Origin: Sciscionella sediminilitoris
GTDB lineage: Bacteria; Actinomycetota; Actinomycetes; Mycobacteriales; Pseudonocardiaceae
Assembly: GCF_000737195.2 (NCBI RefSeq)
Contig: NZ_JALM01000005.1
Location: 1-64,000 of the forward strand
DNA length: 64,000 nt
Direction of reading: 5' to 3'
Under the pieces are notes generated by a model, which ran no database searches, was not told the DNA's origin, and worked only from the letters and a program-made list of their open reading frames with translations. The first letter of the stretch is position 1. Each line of letters begins with the position of its first letter. Both the position numbers and the translations under genes were made by a program. Shown piece after piece: positions 17,709 to 28,559 of the stretch.

Positions 17709-18869
17709 GTGAACGCAGGCGGCTTCGGGCTCGGTGTACCCGTCAAGGAGTTCACCCTCGTCGCGCTCACCACCGCGGTCGTCACGCTGCTGCTGACCGG
17801 ACTCGTCCGGTTGCTCGCGTTCAAGATCGGCGCGGTCGCGGTTCCCCGGGCGCGCGATGTGCACGCCAAGCCGATGCCGCGGATGGGCGGCGTCGCGATG
17901 TACGGCGGCGTGTGCGCGGGAATGTTGCTCGCCCACCAGCTTCCGGTACTGCGCCGGGCCTTCGACTACGCACTCGATCCGGAGGCGGTACTGGTCGGCG
18001 GCGGGCTGATCGTGCTCGTCGGGATGCTCGACGACCGCTTCGAACTCGATTCGCTCACCAAGGCGGCCGGGCAGATCGCCGCTGCCGGGGTGCTCGTGCT
18101 TTTCGGTGTGCAGTGGCTGATGTTCTGGGTTCCCTGGGGCGGGACCGGGCACGGTTCGGTGCTGGTGCTGGACCAGAACATGGGCGGGGTGCTGGTCATC
18201 CTGCTGACCTTCGCGCTGGTCAACGCGCTGAACTTCGTGGACGGGCTGGATGGCCTCGCCGCCGGGATCGGGCTGATCGCCGCGGTGGCCACGGGGATGT
18301 TCGCCCTGGTGCTGCTCGCCAAGAACGGCGGCGATGTGAGCAGCTACCCGCCCGCGCTGATCGCGGCCACCCTCGCCGGGGCCTGCCTCGGTTTCCTCCC
18401 GCACAATTTCCAGCCCGCCAAGATCTTCATGGGTGACTCGGGGTCGATGCTGATCGGCCTGATGCTCGCGGCCGCGGCCACCTCGGCCTCGGGAAGGGTG
18501 AATTACCAGAGTTTCGGCGCCGGGGACGCGGTCGGCCTGCTCTCCCCGGTGATCGTGGTCGTCGCGGTGCTGCTCATCCCGCTGCTCGACCTGATCATGG
18601 CCGTGATCCGACGGGTGCGGAACGGCACGAGCTGGGCAAAACCCGACAAAATGCACCTGCATCACCGGCTGCTGGAGATCGGCCATTCGCAGCGGCGTGC
18701 GGTGCTGTTGATCTATTTGTGGGCGGGCGTGCTCGCGTTCGGCGCGGTCGCGCTCACCGTTTTCGACGTGTTCCTGGTGGCCGGGCTGATGGTGCTGTGC
18801 CTGCTCATCGCGCTGCTGGTGTCCGCGATTCCCCGGCTGCGGGCCAGCCGTGGCCGACACTCCGCGTAG
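17709..18869 (+). CDS. wecA: Polyprenyl-phosphate GlcNAc-1-phosphate transferase
   Basis: Integral membrane enzyme (386 aa, about 11 helices) that transfers GlcNAc-1-P from UDP-GlcNAc to polyprenyl phosphate. In mycolate-type walls it begins the linker joining arabinogalactan to peptidoglycan. Family motifs: MPRMGGVAMYGG, GMLDDRFELD, NALNFVDGLDGLAAG, MGDSGSMLIG, and the HLHHRLL loop. GTG 17709 lies 6 nt after TAGCCT (17697-17702), which begins with the sua5 stop codon. The rhamnose genes rmlD and rmlB for the same linker are near 58-60 kb. Confidence 0.92.
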   Translation: MNAGGFGLGVPVKEFTLVALTTAVVTLLLTGLVRLLAFKIGAVAVPRARDVHAKPMPRMGGVAMYGGVCAGMLLAHQLPVLRRAFDYALDPEAVLVGGGLIVLVGMLDDRFELDSLTKAAGQIAAAGVLVLFGVQWLMFWVPWGGTGHGSVLVLDQNMGGVLVILLTFALVNALNFVDGLDGLAAGIGLIAAVATGMFALVLLAKNGGDVSSYPPALIAATLAGACLGFLPHNFQPAKIFMGDSGSMLIGLMLAAAATSASGRVNYQSFGAGDAVGLLSPVIVVVAVLLIPLLDLIMAVIRRVRNGTSWAKPDKMHLHHRLLEIGHSQRRAVLLIYLWAGVLAFGAVALTVFDVFLVAGLMVLCLLIALLVSAIPRLRASRGRHSA

Positions 18870-18983
18870 ACCCGGGTCACTGTGATGGAACCGAAACCGA
18901 CATACCGGTAACGCTCATCACCATTTTTGCAGGTAGGCAGCTCTAGATAGGGCCACCCGTCGGTGTGATAGCGTCACGGTCAT

Positions 18984-19001
18984 ACCCGCCTCGACGCGGG
19001 T
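18984..19001 (+). other. Hairpin in the atp operon leader
   Basis: ACCCGC and GCGGGT flank a 6-nt loop about 70-90 nt before the first atp start. No T-run follows. The 18870-19073 gap otherwise shows no gene, and no convincing -35/-10 pair was found. Confidence 0.35.
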
Positions 19002-19073
19002 CACGCCGGCCGTGGCAGCCGTCGATCTCTCTCTTTGATTGCGCTGTCCTCATGACCGACAAAGGAGCCGCAC

Positions 19074-19106
19074 ATGAGTGATACCCACTCAGAACCGACC
19101 AGGTAG
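19074..19106 (+). CDS. 10-codon leader ORF in frame with atpZ
   Basis: ATG 19074 follows a strong AAAGGAG (19061-19067) and encodes MSDTHSEPTR before a TAG at 19104-19106. This frame is the same as the following AtpZ-like ORF, with only SGS between the TAG and the next ATG. It is therefore either a leader peptide feeding re-initiation or the N-terminus of atpZ cut off by an amber codon. Confidence 0.5.
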   Translation: MSDTHSEPTR

Positions 19107-19115
19107 TCCGGCTCC

Positions 19116-19322
19116 ATGGCGTCCTCAGGACCAGGGCTTCGTGAACTGCTCGGGATGGGCAGCACGATAGCCGTGATGGTTGCCGGAGGACTGGGTCTGG
19201 GAATGTTTCTGGACGGCCGTGTAGTAACTTCCCCTTTGTTCACGCTTGTCGGTCTCGGTGTCGGCGTACTCGCCGCATCCGTGTACCTGTACTCCATCGC
19301 CAAGAAGTACTGGAAAGAGTGA
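19116..19322 (+). CDS. AtpZ/AtpI-like small membrane protein (F0F1-ATPase gene 1 type)
   Basis: A 68-aa protein with two membrane helices: TIAVMVAGGLGLGMFLDG and PLFTLVGLGVGVLAASVYLY. It matches the small protein often encoded first in atp operons and thought to help c-ring assembly or Mg2+ supply. ATG 19116 has only a weak, distant AGG (19101). The good ribosome-binding site belongs to the 10-codon frame ended by TAG 19104, so expression needs re-initiation or readthrough. It abuts atpI. Confidence 0.6.
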   Translation: MASSGPGLRELLGMGSTIAVMVAGGLGLGMFLDGRVVTSPLFTLVGLGVGVLAASVYLYSIAKKYWKE

Positions 19323-19332
19323 GGTCGAAGCT

Positions 19333-19743
19333 TTGTCCGCGATTGGCTCCGCAGCACAGAACGTGCCTGCCGCGAAGCTGATCAGCCTGCGCCTGCCGCT
19401 GATCATCTGCTCCGTGCTCGCCGCGGGCGGCATCGTCGCGGGCGCACTGCTCGACCACCTCGTGATGGGGATCCTGTTCGCCGTCGGCATGGGGATGGGG
19501 CTATATAACGCCCGGCTGATGCAGAAGCAGGTGCTGCGGGTGATTTCCGGGGAGAACCCGACCAAGCGTGCGATCGTCGGCTCCTCCACTCAGCGCCTGA
19601 TCGTGCTGACGGTCATCGCGCTCGCCCTCGGCTTCTTCATGAAGCCTGACGGGCTCGGCGTGTTCGTCGGTCTTGCCGTGTTCCAGTTGGTCTTTATGGG
19701 CAACACGATGTTGCCGGTGATGAAGGAGTACCGCCGCCAGTGA
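19333..19743 (+). CDS. atpI: ATP synthase I-like membrane protein
   Basis: About 136 aa with four predicted helices: LPLIICSVLAAGGIVAGALL, VMGILFAVGMGMGL, LIVLTVIALALGFFM and VFVGLAVFQLVFMG. Position and topology match AtpI, a c-ring assembly helper. The TTG at 19333 is the likely start, 8 nt after GAGG (19321-19324); no ATG or GTG fits the frame nearby. The stop overlaps the atpB GTG. Confidence 0.7.
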   Translation: MSAIGSAAQNVPAAKLISLRLPLIICSVLAAGGIVAGALLDHLVMGILFAVGMGMGLYNARLMQKQVLRVISGENPTKRAIVGSSTQRLIVLTVIALALGFFMKPDGLGVFVGLAVFQLVFMGNTMLPVMKEYRRQ

Positions 19744-20510
19744 TTGATCGCGTCCATCAAGCCATGACTTCGACCCTTGCCGCGGATAGTCAGATCCAGG
19801 TCGGCGAGTACGGGCAGACCGAGGTTCTCGGCATCACGCTTAACATGACCACCATCCTCGGCACGCTCGTCGCAGCCGTCATTCTCCTCGCGGTCGGCTT
19901 CTTCGTGCGCGCGAAACTCGTGGCGAGCGCGAATTCCGGTGCCAAGGTGCCCGGTGGAACGCAGCTGTTCCTCGAGACGATCGTGAAACACTTCCGCGAC
20001 CAGATCCAGTCCTTCGTCGGGATCAAGGTCGCACCGTTTCTGGTGCCGGTCTGCCTGGCATTGTTCCTGTTCATTCTCTCGGCCAACTGGCTGACCTTCC
20101 TCCCGCTGCACCACTACCTGCCGCCGCCGAGCGCGGACGTGAACTTCGTCTACGCGCTCGCGCTGCTGATGTTCATCTGGTGGCACGCGGCCGGTACCCG
20201 CAGGCACAAGGGTGTCGGCAAGCACGCGCTGCACGTGCTCAAGGGGCACTACGCTCCGTTCGCCCCGATGTGGGTCATCGAAGAGGTCGTGCACCTGCTC
20301 TCGCTGCCGCTGCGGCTTTTCGGGAACATGCTCGCCGGCGGAATCCTGATCATGCTGCTCGGCCTGCTCCCGGCGTACTTCAACTGGATTCCGATCGCCG
20401 GATGGAAGCTGTTCGACATGGCGATCGGACTGCTCCAGGCGTATCTGTTCGTCTTGCTGACGATTTCGTACTTCAGTCAGGCAATGGAGGTTCACGACGA
20501 GGAACACTGA
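19740..20510 (+). CDS. atpB: ATP synthase F0 subunit a
   Basis: A 256-aa membrane stator subunit forming the proton half-channels next to the c-ring. The essential arginine lies in LPLRLFGNMLAGG, and the C-terminal helix FVLLTISYFSQA is conserved. GTG 19740 overlaps the atpI stop by 4 nt and has AAGGAG at 19723-19728; ATG 19764 is an alternative that removes 8 residues. A perfect hairpin follows before atpE. Confidence 0.93.
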   Translation: MIDRVHQAMTSTLAADSQIQVGEYGQTEVLGITLNMTTILGTLVAAVILLAVGFFVRAKLVASANSGAKVPGGTQLFLETIVKHFRDQIQSFVGIKVAPFLVPVCLALFLFILSANWLTFLPLHHYLPPPSADVNFVYALALLMFIWWHAAGTRRHKGVGKHALHVLKGHYAPFAPMWVIEEVVHLLSLPLRLFGNMLAGGILIMLLGLLPAYFNWIPIAGWKLFDMAIGLLQAYLFVLLTISYFSQAMEVHDEEH

Positions 20511-20520
20511 CCTCTGTTCG

Positions 20521-20547
20521 CCTGGAAGATCAGAATTCTGATCCAGG
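20521..20547 (+). other. Intercistronic hairpin between atpB and atpE
   Basis: GATCAG (20528-20533) pairs with CTGATC (20538-20543) around AATT, and CCTG (20521-20524) pairs with CAGG (20544-20547) across a GAA bulge. It could be an RNA processing or stabilising element raising atpE expression, which is needed in many copies; this is inference. A strong AAGGAG precedes atpE. Confidence 0.45.
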
Positions 20548-20601
20548 ATCAGTTACCGAGAAATTCTCCAAACTCCAGTTAGTTCAGTTCGAAGGAGCAT
20601 C

Positions 20602-20862
20602 ATGGCAGCAGATCAGACAGCCGACGCAATCCGCGCCGCCGGTGCCTACATCGGCGCCGGACTCGCCCTCGGCGGTGGCGCCGCGGGTGCGGCCGTCGCC
20701 GACGGTGTCGCCGGTGGTCAGCTCGTCGCGGGCGTGGCGCGTCAGCCTGAGGCGCAGGGCCGCATGTTCAGCCAGTTCATCATTTCGGCCGGTCTCGCGG
20801 AGGGGAACTACTTCATCGCGCTGGCACTCGCCGCCGTCATGATGTTCACCATGGCCGGCTGA
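20602..20862 (+). CDS. atpE: ATP synthase F0 subunit c
   Basis: An 86-aa hairpin subunit of the proton-driven rotor. It is the mycobacterial type, with [13 protein letters not shown] in the loop. The proton-binding glutamate is E67 in GLAEGNYF, and D34 in the first helix corresponds to mycobacterial Asp28. Asn69 stands where mycobacteria have Ala63, a bedaquiline-contact position. Ribosome-binding site AAGGAG is upstream of ATG 20602. Confidence 0.95.
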   Translation: MAADQTADAIRAAGAYIGAGLALGGGAAGAAVADGVAGGQLVAGVARQPEAQGRMFSQFIISAGLAEGNYFIALALAAVMMFTMAG

Positions 20863-20884
20863 GACAGATACCTCGCGGAGCAAT

Positions 20885-21370
20885 ATGCAGACCGAAACGC
20901 TCGCCGCCGGGAACAACATTCTGTTGCCCAATGCGACGTTTTTCGTCGAGCTGGTCATCTTCCTGATCGTTCTGTTGATCGTGTGGAAGGTGATCCTCCC
21001 GCCGATCACCAAGGCGCTCAAGCAGCGCGAGGACATGGTCAGCGAGACGGCGGAGAACAACAAGAAGGCAGCAGAGGCGCTCAAGGCGGCCGAGGCCAAG
21101 TACACCGAGGCGCTCGCCGAAGCGCGTGCGGAATCCGGGCACATCCGGGAGGAAGCACGCGAGGAGGGCCGCAAGGTGCTCGAGGAGATGCGCGATCGCG
21201 CCAACGCCGAGGTCGCGCAGATCAATCAGCGCGGCGTCGAGCAGCTCGAGGCCGCGCGTGCCGAGGTGGTCGCCGAGCTGCGCACCGAGGCGAGTGGTCT
21301 CTCCAGCCAGCTGGCGAGCCGGATCCTCGGCGAGCAGCCCGGTGCCGAGCGCAGTGAAGGAGCTCGCTGA
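20885..21370 (+). CDS. atpF: ATP synthase F0 subunit b
   Basis: A 161-aa peripheral-stalk subunit with one N-terminal helix ([21 protein letters not shown]) followed by a long charged coiled coil ([20 protein letters not shown] onward). It pairs with the b-like protein encoded next, whose ATG 21370 overlaps this stop by 1 nt. Confidence 0.93.
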   Translation: MQTETLAAGNNILLPNATFFVELVIFLIVLLIVWKVILPPITKALKQREDMVSETAENNKKAAEALKAAEAKYTEALAEARAESGHIREEAREEGRKVLEEMRDRANAEVAQINQRGVEQLEAARAEVVAELRTEASGLSSQLASRILGEQPGAERSEGAR

Positions 21371-21885
21371 TGGACGCTGGGCAAATCGGCGAGATCATCG
21401 CCTTCGTCGTGATGATCATCGTGATCTGGTGGAAGGTGGTTCCGCCGGTCAAGAAGATGATGACCAAGCAGAAGGAAACCATCGCGCACCAGGCCAGCGA
21501 GAGCGAAAAGGCCAAGGAGGCGCTCGCCGAGGCCGAGCGCAAGCACGCGGACGCGGTGAACGAGGCCCGGGTCGAGGCGGCGAAGATCCGGGACAACGCC
21601 CGGGCCGACGCCCAGCGCATCACCGAGGAGATGCAGGCACAGGCCGAGTCCGAGGTCGCGCGGATCAAGCAGCGCGGCGAGGAGCAGCTGGCCATGCTGC
21701 GCCAGCAGACGCTGCGCCAGCTCCGCGGTGAACTCGGTCTCGACTCGCACCAGGGCGCGGAGCAGCTGGTGCGCGCGCACCTCGCGGACCCGGCGAAACA
21801 GCAGGCGAGCGTGGACCGCTTTATCGAGGAGCTCGAAGGCATGGCCAGCAAGCCGGAGCGAGCCAGTGTCGGGGGTGAGGCGTGA
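21370..21885 (+). CDS. Second b-type (b') subunit, the unfused N-terminal half of mycobacterial b-delta
   Basis: A 171-aa protein: N-terminal helix IIAFVVMIIVIWWKVVPPVKK, then a coiled coil and the segment EQLVRAHLADPAKQQASVDR, which resembles the b-like part of the mycobacterial b-delta fusion. There, the delta domain follows without a break; here the frame stops at 21885 and delta starts in another frame. It probably forms the second stalk chain with AtpF. Confidence 0.85.
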   Translation: MDAGQIGEIIAFVVMIIVIWWKVVPPVKKMMTKQKETIAHQASESEKAKEALAEAERKHADAVNEARVEAAKIRDNARADAQRITEEMQAQAESEVARIKQRGEEQLAMLRQQTLRQLRGELGLDSHQGAEQLVRAHLADPAKQQASVDRFIEELEGMASKPERASVGGEA

Positions 21886-22706
21886 TGGAAGGTGCCGCGA
21901 CAAGGGAATCGCTGGCCAGGGTCGGCGACCGGTTCGAGGAGATCGTGGCCGGTTGCGACCAGCCGACGCTCGACCTCCTCGGCTCCGAGCTCTCCGCGGT
22001 GGCCGGGTTGCTCGACAACGAGGCGATGCTGCGCAAACACCTGTCCGAGGCGAGCTCGACCGACGAGGCCAAACAGGGTCTCGTCGATCAGCTGTTCTCG
22101 AGCAAGGTGAGCGAGCCGACCCTGGAGCTGCTGCGGGCAGCGGTCGGCGAGCGCTGGTCGCGGGTGCGCGATCTGGTGGATGCCATCGAGCGGTTCGCCA
22201 GGCTCGCCGTGCTGCACTCGGCCGAGCGCGCCGGTGTCGCCGCCGAAGTCGAGGACGAACTGTTCCGTTTCGGCCGGGTGCTCGCCGGTGAGGGCAGGCT
22301 GACCACGCTGCTCTCCGATGAGCAGGCGGACACCGACGCACGGGTGCGGCTGCTCGACGGCCTCATCGGACAGAAGGTCCGCCCGCAGACCGAAGCGCTG
22401 CTCGCGCAGGCCGTGCGGGTGCCGCGCGGGCGGATGCTGGACCTGACCGTCGAAGGGCTCGCGGAACTCGCGGCGGCGCGGCGCCAGGAGATCGTCGCGC
22501 ACGTCATCACCGCCGCCCCGCTCACCGAAGCCCAGCGCGGACGGCTCTCCCAGGTGCTCGCCAGCATCTACGGCCGCGCCGTCTCGCTGCAGGTCGAGGT
22601 GGACGAGCACGTCCTCGGCGGCCTTGTGGTCCGCGTCGGGGACGAAGTGATCGACGGAAGCATCGCAAGCAAGCTGGCCCGCGCCAAGCAAGACCTACCA
22701 CACTGA
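21885..22706 (+). CDS. atpH: ATP synthase F1 subunit delta
   Basis: A 273-aa stalk cap joining F1 to subunit b, longer than the usual 180 aa because it keeps the extra N-terminal region found in the mycobacterial fused protein. The C-terminal signature is [20 protein letters not shown] and [23 protein letters not shown] 21885 is 4 nt after GGTGAGG; GTG 21882 is an overlapping alternative. Both sit on the b' stop codon, so translation is coupled. Confidence 0.9.
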   Translation: MEGAATRESLARVGDRFEEIVAGCDQPTLDLLGSELSAVAGLLDNEAMLRKHLSEASSTDEAKQGLVDQLFSSKVSEPTLELLRAAVGERWSRVRDLVDAIERFARLAVLHSAERAGVAAEVEDELFRFGRVLAGEGRLTTLLSDEQADTDARVRLLDGLIGQKVRPQTEALLAQAVRVPRGRMLDLTVEGLAELAAARRQEIVAHVITAAPLTEAQRGRLSQVLASIYGRAVSLQVEVDEHVLGGLVVRVGDEVIDGSIASKLARAKQDLPH

Positions 22707-22723
22707 AAGACAGGAACCCTACT

Positions 22724-24370
22724 ATGGCCGAGCTGACGATCTCCTCGAACGAGATCAAGAGCGCGATCGAGAACTACGTTTCGACTTTCCACACCGCGAC
22801 CTCGCGCGAAGAGGTCGGCGTCGTCACCAGCACCGGCGACGGCATCGCGAACGTCGAGGGCATCCCTTCGGCGATGACCAACGAACTGCTCGAGTTCGAA
22901 GGCGGCGTGCTCGGCCTGGCGCTCAACCTCGAGGAGCGCGGCATCGGCGCGGTCATCCTCGGTGACTACGAGCACATCGAAGAAGGCCAGCAGGTCAAGC
23001 GCACCGGCAGGGTGCTTTCGGTTCCGGTCGGGGACAACTTCCTCGGCCGCGTGGTCGACCCGCTGGGCAACCCGGTGGACGGCCTCGGCGACATCCAGTC
23101 GGAGACCACTCGCGCGCTCGAGCTCCAGGCCCCCTCGGTCATCCAGCGCCAGCCGGTCAAGGAGCCGCTGCAGACCGGGATCAAGGCGATCGACTCGCAG
23201 ACCCCGATCGGCCGCGGCCAGCGTCAGCTGATCATCGGTGACCGCAAGACCGGTAAGACCGCGGTCGCGGTGGACACCATCCTCAACCAGAAGCAGTACT
23301 GGGCGACCGGTGACCCGGACCAGCAGGTGCGCTGCATCTACGTGGCGATCGGGCAGAAGGGTTCCACGATCGCGAAGGTGCGCCAGACCCTCGAAGAGGC
23401 GGGCGCGCTGGAGTACACCACGATCGTCTCCGCGCCCGCATCGGACTCGGCCGGGTTCAAGTACATCGCCCCGTACACCGGTTCGGCGCTCGGCCAGCAC
23501 TGGATGTACAACGGCAAGCACGTGCTGATCGTGTTCGACGACCTGTCCAAGCAGGCCGAGGCCTACCGCGCGGTCTCGCTGCTGCTGCGTCGCCCGCCGG
23601 GCCGTGAGGCGTACCCGGGTGACATCTTCTACCTGCACTCGCGCCTGCTCGAGCGCTGCGCCAAGCTCTCCGACGAGCTCGGCGGCGGTTCGATGACCGG
23701 TCTGCCGATCATCGAGACCAAGGCGAACGACATCTCGGCGTACGTGCCCACGAACGTCATCTCGATCACCGACGGACAGTGCTTCCTGGAAACGGAACTG
23801 TTCAACCAGGGTGTCCGCCCGGCCATCAACACCGGTGTCTCGGTCTCCCGTGTCGGTGGTTCCGCGCAGACCAGGGCGATGCGCACGGTCGGTGGTTCGC
23901 TGCGTCTGGAACTGTCCCAGTACCGCGAACTGCAGGCGTTCTCCGCGTTCGCCTCCGACCTGGACGCCGCATCCAAGGCGCAGCTCGAGCGCGGTTCCCG
24001 GCTTGTCGAACTGCTCAAGCAGCCGGAGGCCTCGCCGCTGTCCATGGAAGAGCAGGTCGTGGCGATCTTCCTGGGCACCTACGGGCACCTGGACTCCGTT
24101 CCGGCCCCGGATGTGCAGCGCTTCGAGTCGGAGTTCCTCTCCCACCTGCGCGGCACCGAGTCCGGACTGCTCAACGAGATCCGCGAGTCCAAGAAGTTCT
24201 CGGACGAGACGGACGAGCGGCTCACCGAGCTGGTCAACGAGTTCAAGAAGGGCTTCGCCGCTTCGGATGGCAGCTCGGTGGTGAACGAGGCCGAGGCCGA
24301 GGCGCTGGATGCCGAGGAAGTCGGCCAGGAGTCGGTGAAGGTCAACAAGCCAGCTCCGAAAACGCAGTAG
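22724..24370 (+). CDS. atpA: ATP synthase F1 subunit alpha
   Basis: A 548-aa regulatory nucleotide-binding subunit. Walker A is GDRKTGKT (172-179), and [23 protein letters not shown] is the Walker B region. The C-terminus carries an extension of about 35 residues beyond E. coli alpha ([20 protein letters not shown] to PAPKTQ). It resembles the mycobacterial tail reported to suppress ATP hydrolysis. It lies 17 nt after atpH. Confidence 0.95.
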   Translation: MAELTISSNEIKSAIENYVSTFHTATSREEVGVVTSTGDGIANVEGIPSAMTNELLEFEGGVLGLALNLEERGIGAVILGDYEHIEEGQQVKRTGRVLSVPVGDNFLGRVVDPLGNPVDGLGDIQSETTRALELQAPSVIQRQPVKEPLQTGIKAIDSQTPIGRGQRQLIIGDRKTGKTAVAVDTILNQKQYWATGDPDQQVRCIYVAIGQKGSTIAKVRQTLEEAGALEYTTIVSAPASDSAGFKYIAPYTGSALGQHWMYNGKHVLIVFDDLSKQAEAYRAVSLLLRRPPGREAYPGDIFYLHSRLLERCAKLSDELGGGSMTGLPIIETKANDISAYVPTNVISITDGQCFLETELFNQGVRPAINTGVSVSRVGGSAQTRAMRTVGGSLRLELSQYRELQAFSAFASDLDAASKAQLERGSRLVELLKQPEASPLSMEEQVVAIFLGTYGHLDSVPAPDVQRFESEFLSHLRGTESGLLNEIRESKKFSDETDERLTELVNEFKKGFAASDGSSVVNEAEAEALDAEEVGQESVKVNKPAPKTQ

Positions 24371-24388
24371 AAGAACTGAGGACACGGG

Positions 24389-26763
<2,375 letters not shown>

Positions 26764-26770
26764 TTCCCTC

Positions 26771-26804
26771 GGTGGCCGGGCGGTGAATCCTCCGTCCGGC
26801 CACC
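26771..26804 (+). terminator. Hairpin between atpD and atpC, possible attenuator
   Basis: GGTGGCCGG (26771-26779) pairs with CCGGCCACC (26796-26804). No T-run follows, so it may only reduce read-through. A -10-like TAGACT (26842-26847) downstream could restart transcription for atpC and DUF2550, although no good -35 is seen. Confidence 0.45.
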
Positions 26805-26879
26805 TCAGGGGGTCGCGCACCCGCGAATCCCCTCGATCGCTTAGACTTTTCCGAACATATCGTTGAAGGAGCTCCCATC

Positions 26880-27245
26880 GTGGCAGAGATGGACGTCCAG
26901 CTGGTCGCCGTCGAGCGCAGCGTCTGGTCCGGAAGGGCCACGTCGGTGTTCGCGCGCACGACCGAGGGCGAAATCGGCATTCTGCCCAACCACATCCCGC
27001 TGCTCGGCGCGCTCACCGATGTCGAGGTCGTGCGCATCGATTCGGTCGATGAGGGCCAGCTCTTCTTCGTGGTCTACGGCGGGTTCCTCTCGGTAGGCAA
27101 GGACGGGGTTTCCGTGCTCGCCGAGAGCGTGGAACTGCGCGACGAGATCGACGTCGACGCGGCGCGTTCGGAACTCGACTCCGCCGACGAACACACCGCG
27201 AAGCGTGCCAAAGCGCGGCTTCGCGCCGCTGGACAACCGGTCTAG
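26880..27245 (+). CDS. atpC: ATP synthase F1 subunit epsilon
   Basis: A 121-aa rotor subunit that couples gamma to the c-ring. The N-terminal beta-sandwich has VERSVWSGRATSVFARTTEG and IGILPNHIPLLGAL. The C-terminal helical part is short, as in mycobacteria. GTG 26880 follows GAAGGAG. It is separated from atpD by 116 nt with a hairpin, unlike the tight spacing elsewhere in the operon. Confidence 0.93.
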   Translation: MAEMDVQLVAVERSVWSGRATSVFARTTEGEIGILPNHIPLLGALTDVEVVRIDSVDEGQLFFVVYGGFLSVGKDGVSVLAESVELRDEIDVDAARSELDSADEHTAKRAKARLRAAGQPV

Positions 27246-27259
27246 GCGCGGAGCAGCCA

Positions 27260-27691
27260 GTGGACCTAACCTCGCTCATCGCGCTCGGTCTGCTGGTAAT
27301 CCTGCTCGTGCTGCTCGCACTTGCCTGGCGGCGGGTTCGCGTGGTCCGCGAGGGCGGTATCCACGTCGCACTGCGTACCAGGGTGGACGGCACCGGCCGC
27401 GGATGGAAACTCGGCATCGGCCACTACCGCGGGGACAGCTTCGAGTGGTATCGCGTGCTCGGGCTCAACTCCAAGCCCGACCGGGTCATCGCCCGCAACG
27501 ACCTCGAGATCGCCGAGCGCCGCGAACCACTGCTCCCCGAGACCTATGCCATGCCCGCGGGCGCGAGCGTGCTGCGCTGCCATGCGGGTGCCCTCGAGGT
27601 GGAACTCGCCATGGGCACCGACGCCATGACCGGGTTCCTTTCCTGGCTGGAGAGCGCACCGCCCTCGCGCAACTTCCCGCATGCCTCGTGA
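27260..27691 (+). CDS. DUF2550 membrane-anchored protein
   Basis: A 143-aa protein with one N-terminal helix (LIALGLLVILLVLLALAW) and a cytoplasmic domain containing GWKLGIGHYRGDSFEWYRV. It matches the family that follows atpC in mycobacteria (the Rv1312 position). Function is unknown. GTG 27260 lies 14 nt after atpC, so it belongs to the operon. Its end overlaps the start of the AraC-like gene by 11 nt. Confidence 0.85.
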   Translation: MDLTSLIALGLLVILLVLLALAWRRVRVVREGGIHVALRTRVDGTGRGWKLGIGHYRGDSFEWYRVLGLNSKPDRVIARNDLEIAERREPLLPETYAMPAGASVLRCHAGALEVELAMGTDAMTGFLSWLESAPPSRNFPHAS

Positions 27692-28073
27692 GCGGGAGCA
27701 ACAGAATCGTCGCCTGCTCCGCGCGCGTGACGCGATGGACCGGGACTACGCCGAACCACTGGACATCCCGGCACTGGCCCGGATAGCCCATGTTTCGCAG
27801 GCGCATTTCATCCGCGTCTTCAAGGAAACCTTCGGCGAGACCCCCCATCGCTACCTGCAGCGCAGGCGCGTCGAACGGGCCATGACGATGCTTGTGGACC
27901 AGCACAGCGTCACCGAAACCTGTTTCGCGGTCGGATTCGCCAGTCTCGGCACGTTCTCCAGAACCTTCCGGGAGATCGTCGGAGAGCCCCCGAAATCGTT
28001 CCGCGAGCACCATCGGACCCGGGCCTTCACCGCGCCGACCTGTTTCGTCAAGGCATGGACCCGCCCACGTTGA
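27681..28073 (+). CDS. AraC-family DNA-binding regulator, stand-alone HTH domain
   Basis: 130 aa, essentially only the two-helix-turn-helix domain: DIPALARIAHVSQAHFIRVFKE and ETCFAVGFASLGTFSRTFRE. No ligand-binding domain is present. ATG 27681 lies inside the DUF2550 end and no strong ribosome-binding site is visible. The VOC protein 79 nt downstream is the likely regulated partner, a common AraC/VOC pairing. Confidence 0.85.
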   Translation: MPREREQQNRRLLRARDAMDRDYAEPLDIPALARIAHVSQAHFIRVFKETFGETPHRYLQRRRVERAMTMLVDQHSVTETCFAVGFASLGTFSRTFREIVGEPPKSFREHHRTRAFTAPTCFVKAWTRPR

Positions 28074-28151
28074 GCAGTTTCGGATAAGCACCGCGCCCCG
28101 GCGAGCCTCTACCGTCTTTCTCATCAGCGAGACAACGGAAAGGCGGAAGTC

Positions 28152-28559
28152 ATGTACAACGCGATCACCCAGAGCCAGATCTTCGTGCTGGACCAGGACG
28201 AGGCGCTCGAGTTCTACGTGGGCAAGCTCGGTTTCGAGGTAGCCATGGACCAGGACCTGGGGTTCATGCGGTGGCTCTCGGTGCAGGTTCCGGGCGACCC
28301 GAGCAGGCAGATCATCCTGGAGAGACCGGGCCCGCCCGCGATGGACGAGGTGACCGCGGACCAGGTGCGAGACCTGCTCACCAAGGGGGCCATGGCCGGG
28401 TGGCTGTGCGTGTCCGTCGAGGATGCCCACAAGGCTCACCGCACGCTCGTCGAACGGGGCGTCGATATCACCGACGAGCCGAGTGAGAAGCCGTACGGCA
28501 TCGACTTCGGTATTCGGGACCCGTTCGGCAACCGCATCCGTTTCGGTCAGCTGTTCTGA
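28152..28559 (+). CDS. VOC-family (glyoxalase/bleomycin-resistance-like) protein
   Basis: 135 aa with paired beta-alpha-beta-beta-beta modules: QIFVLDQDEALEFYVGKLGFEV at the start and DFGIRDPFGNRIRF at the end. Such proteins are metal-dependent lyases, dioxygenases or drug-binding proteins; the substrate cannot be told. The ribosome-binding region GGAAAGGCGGAAG precedes ATG 28152. Its 3' end overlaps the convergent amidase gene by 13 nt. Confidence 0.85.
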   Translation: MYNAITQSQIFVLDQDEALEFYVGKLGFEVAMDQDLGFMRWLSVQVPGDPSRQIILERPGPPAMDEVTADQVRDLLTKGAMAGWLCVSVEDAHKAHRTLVERGVDITDEPSEKPYGIDFGIRDPFGNRIRFGQLF

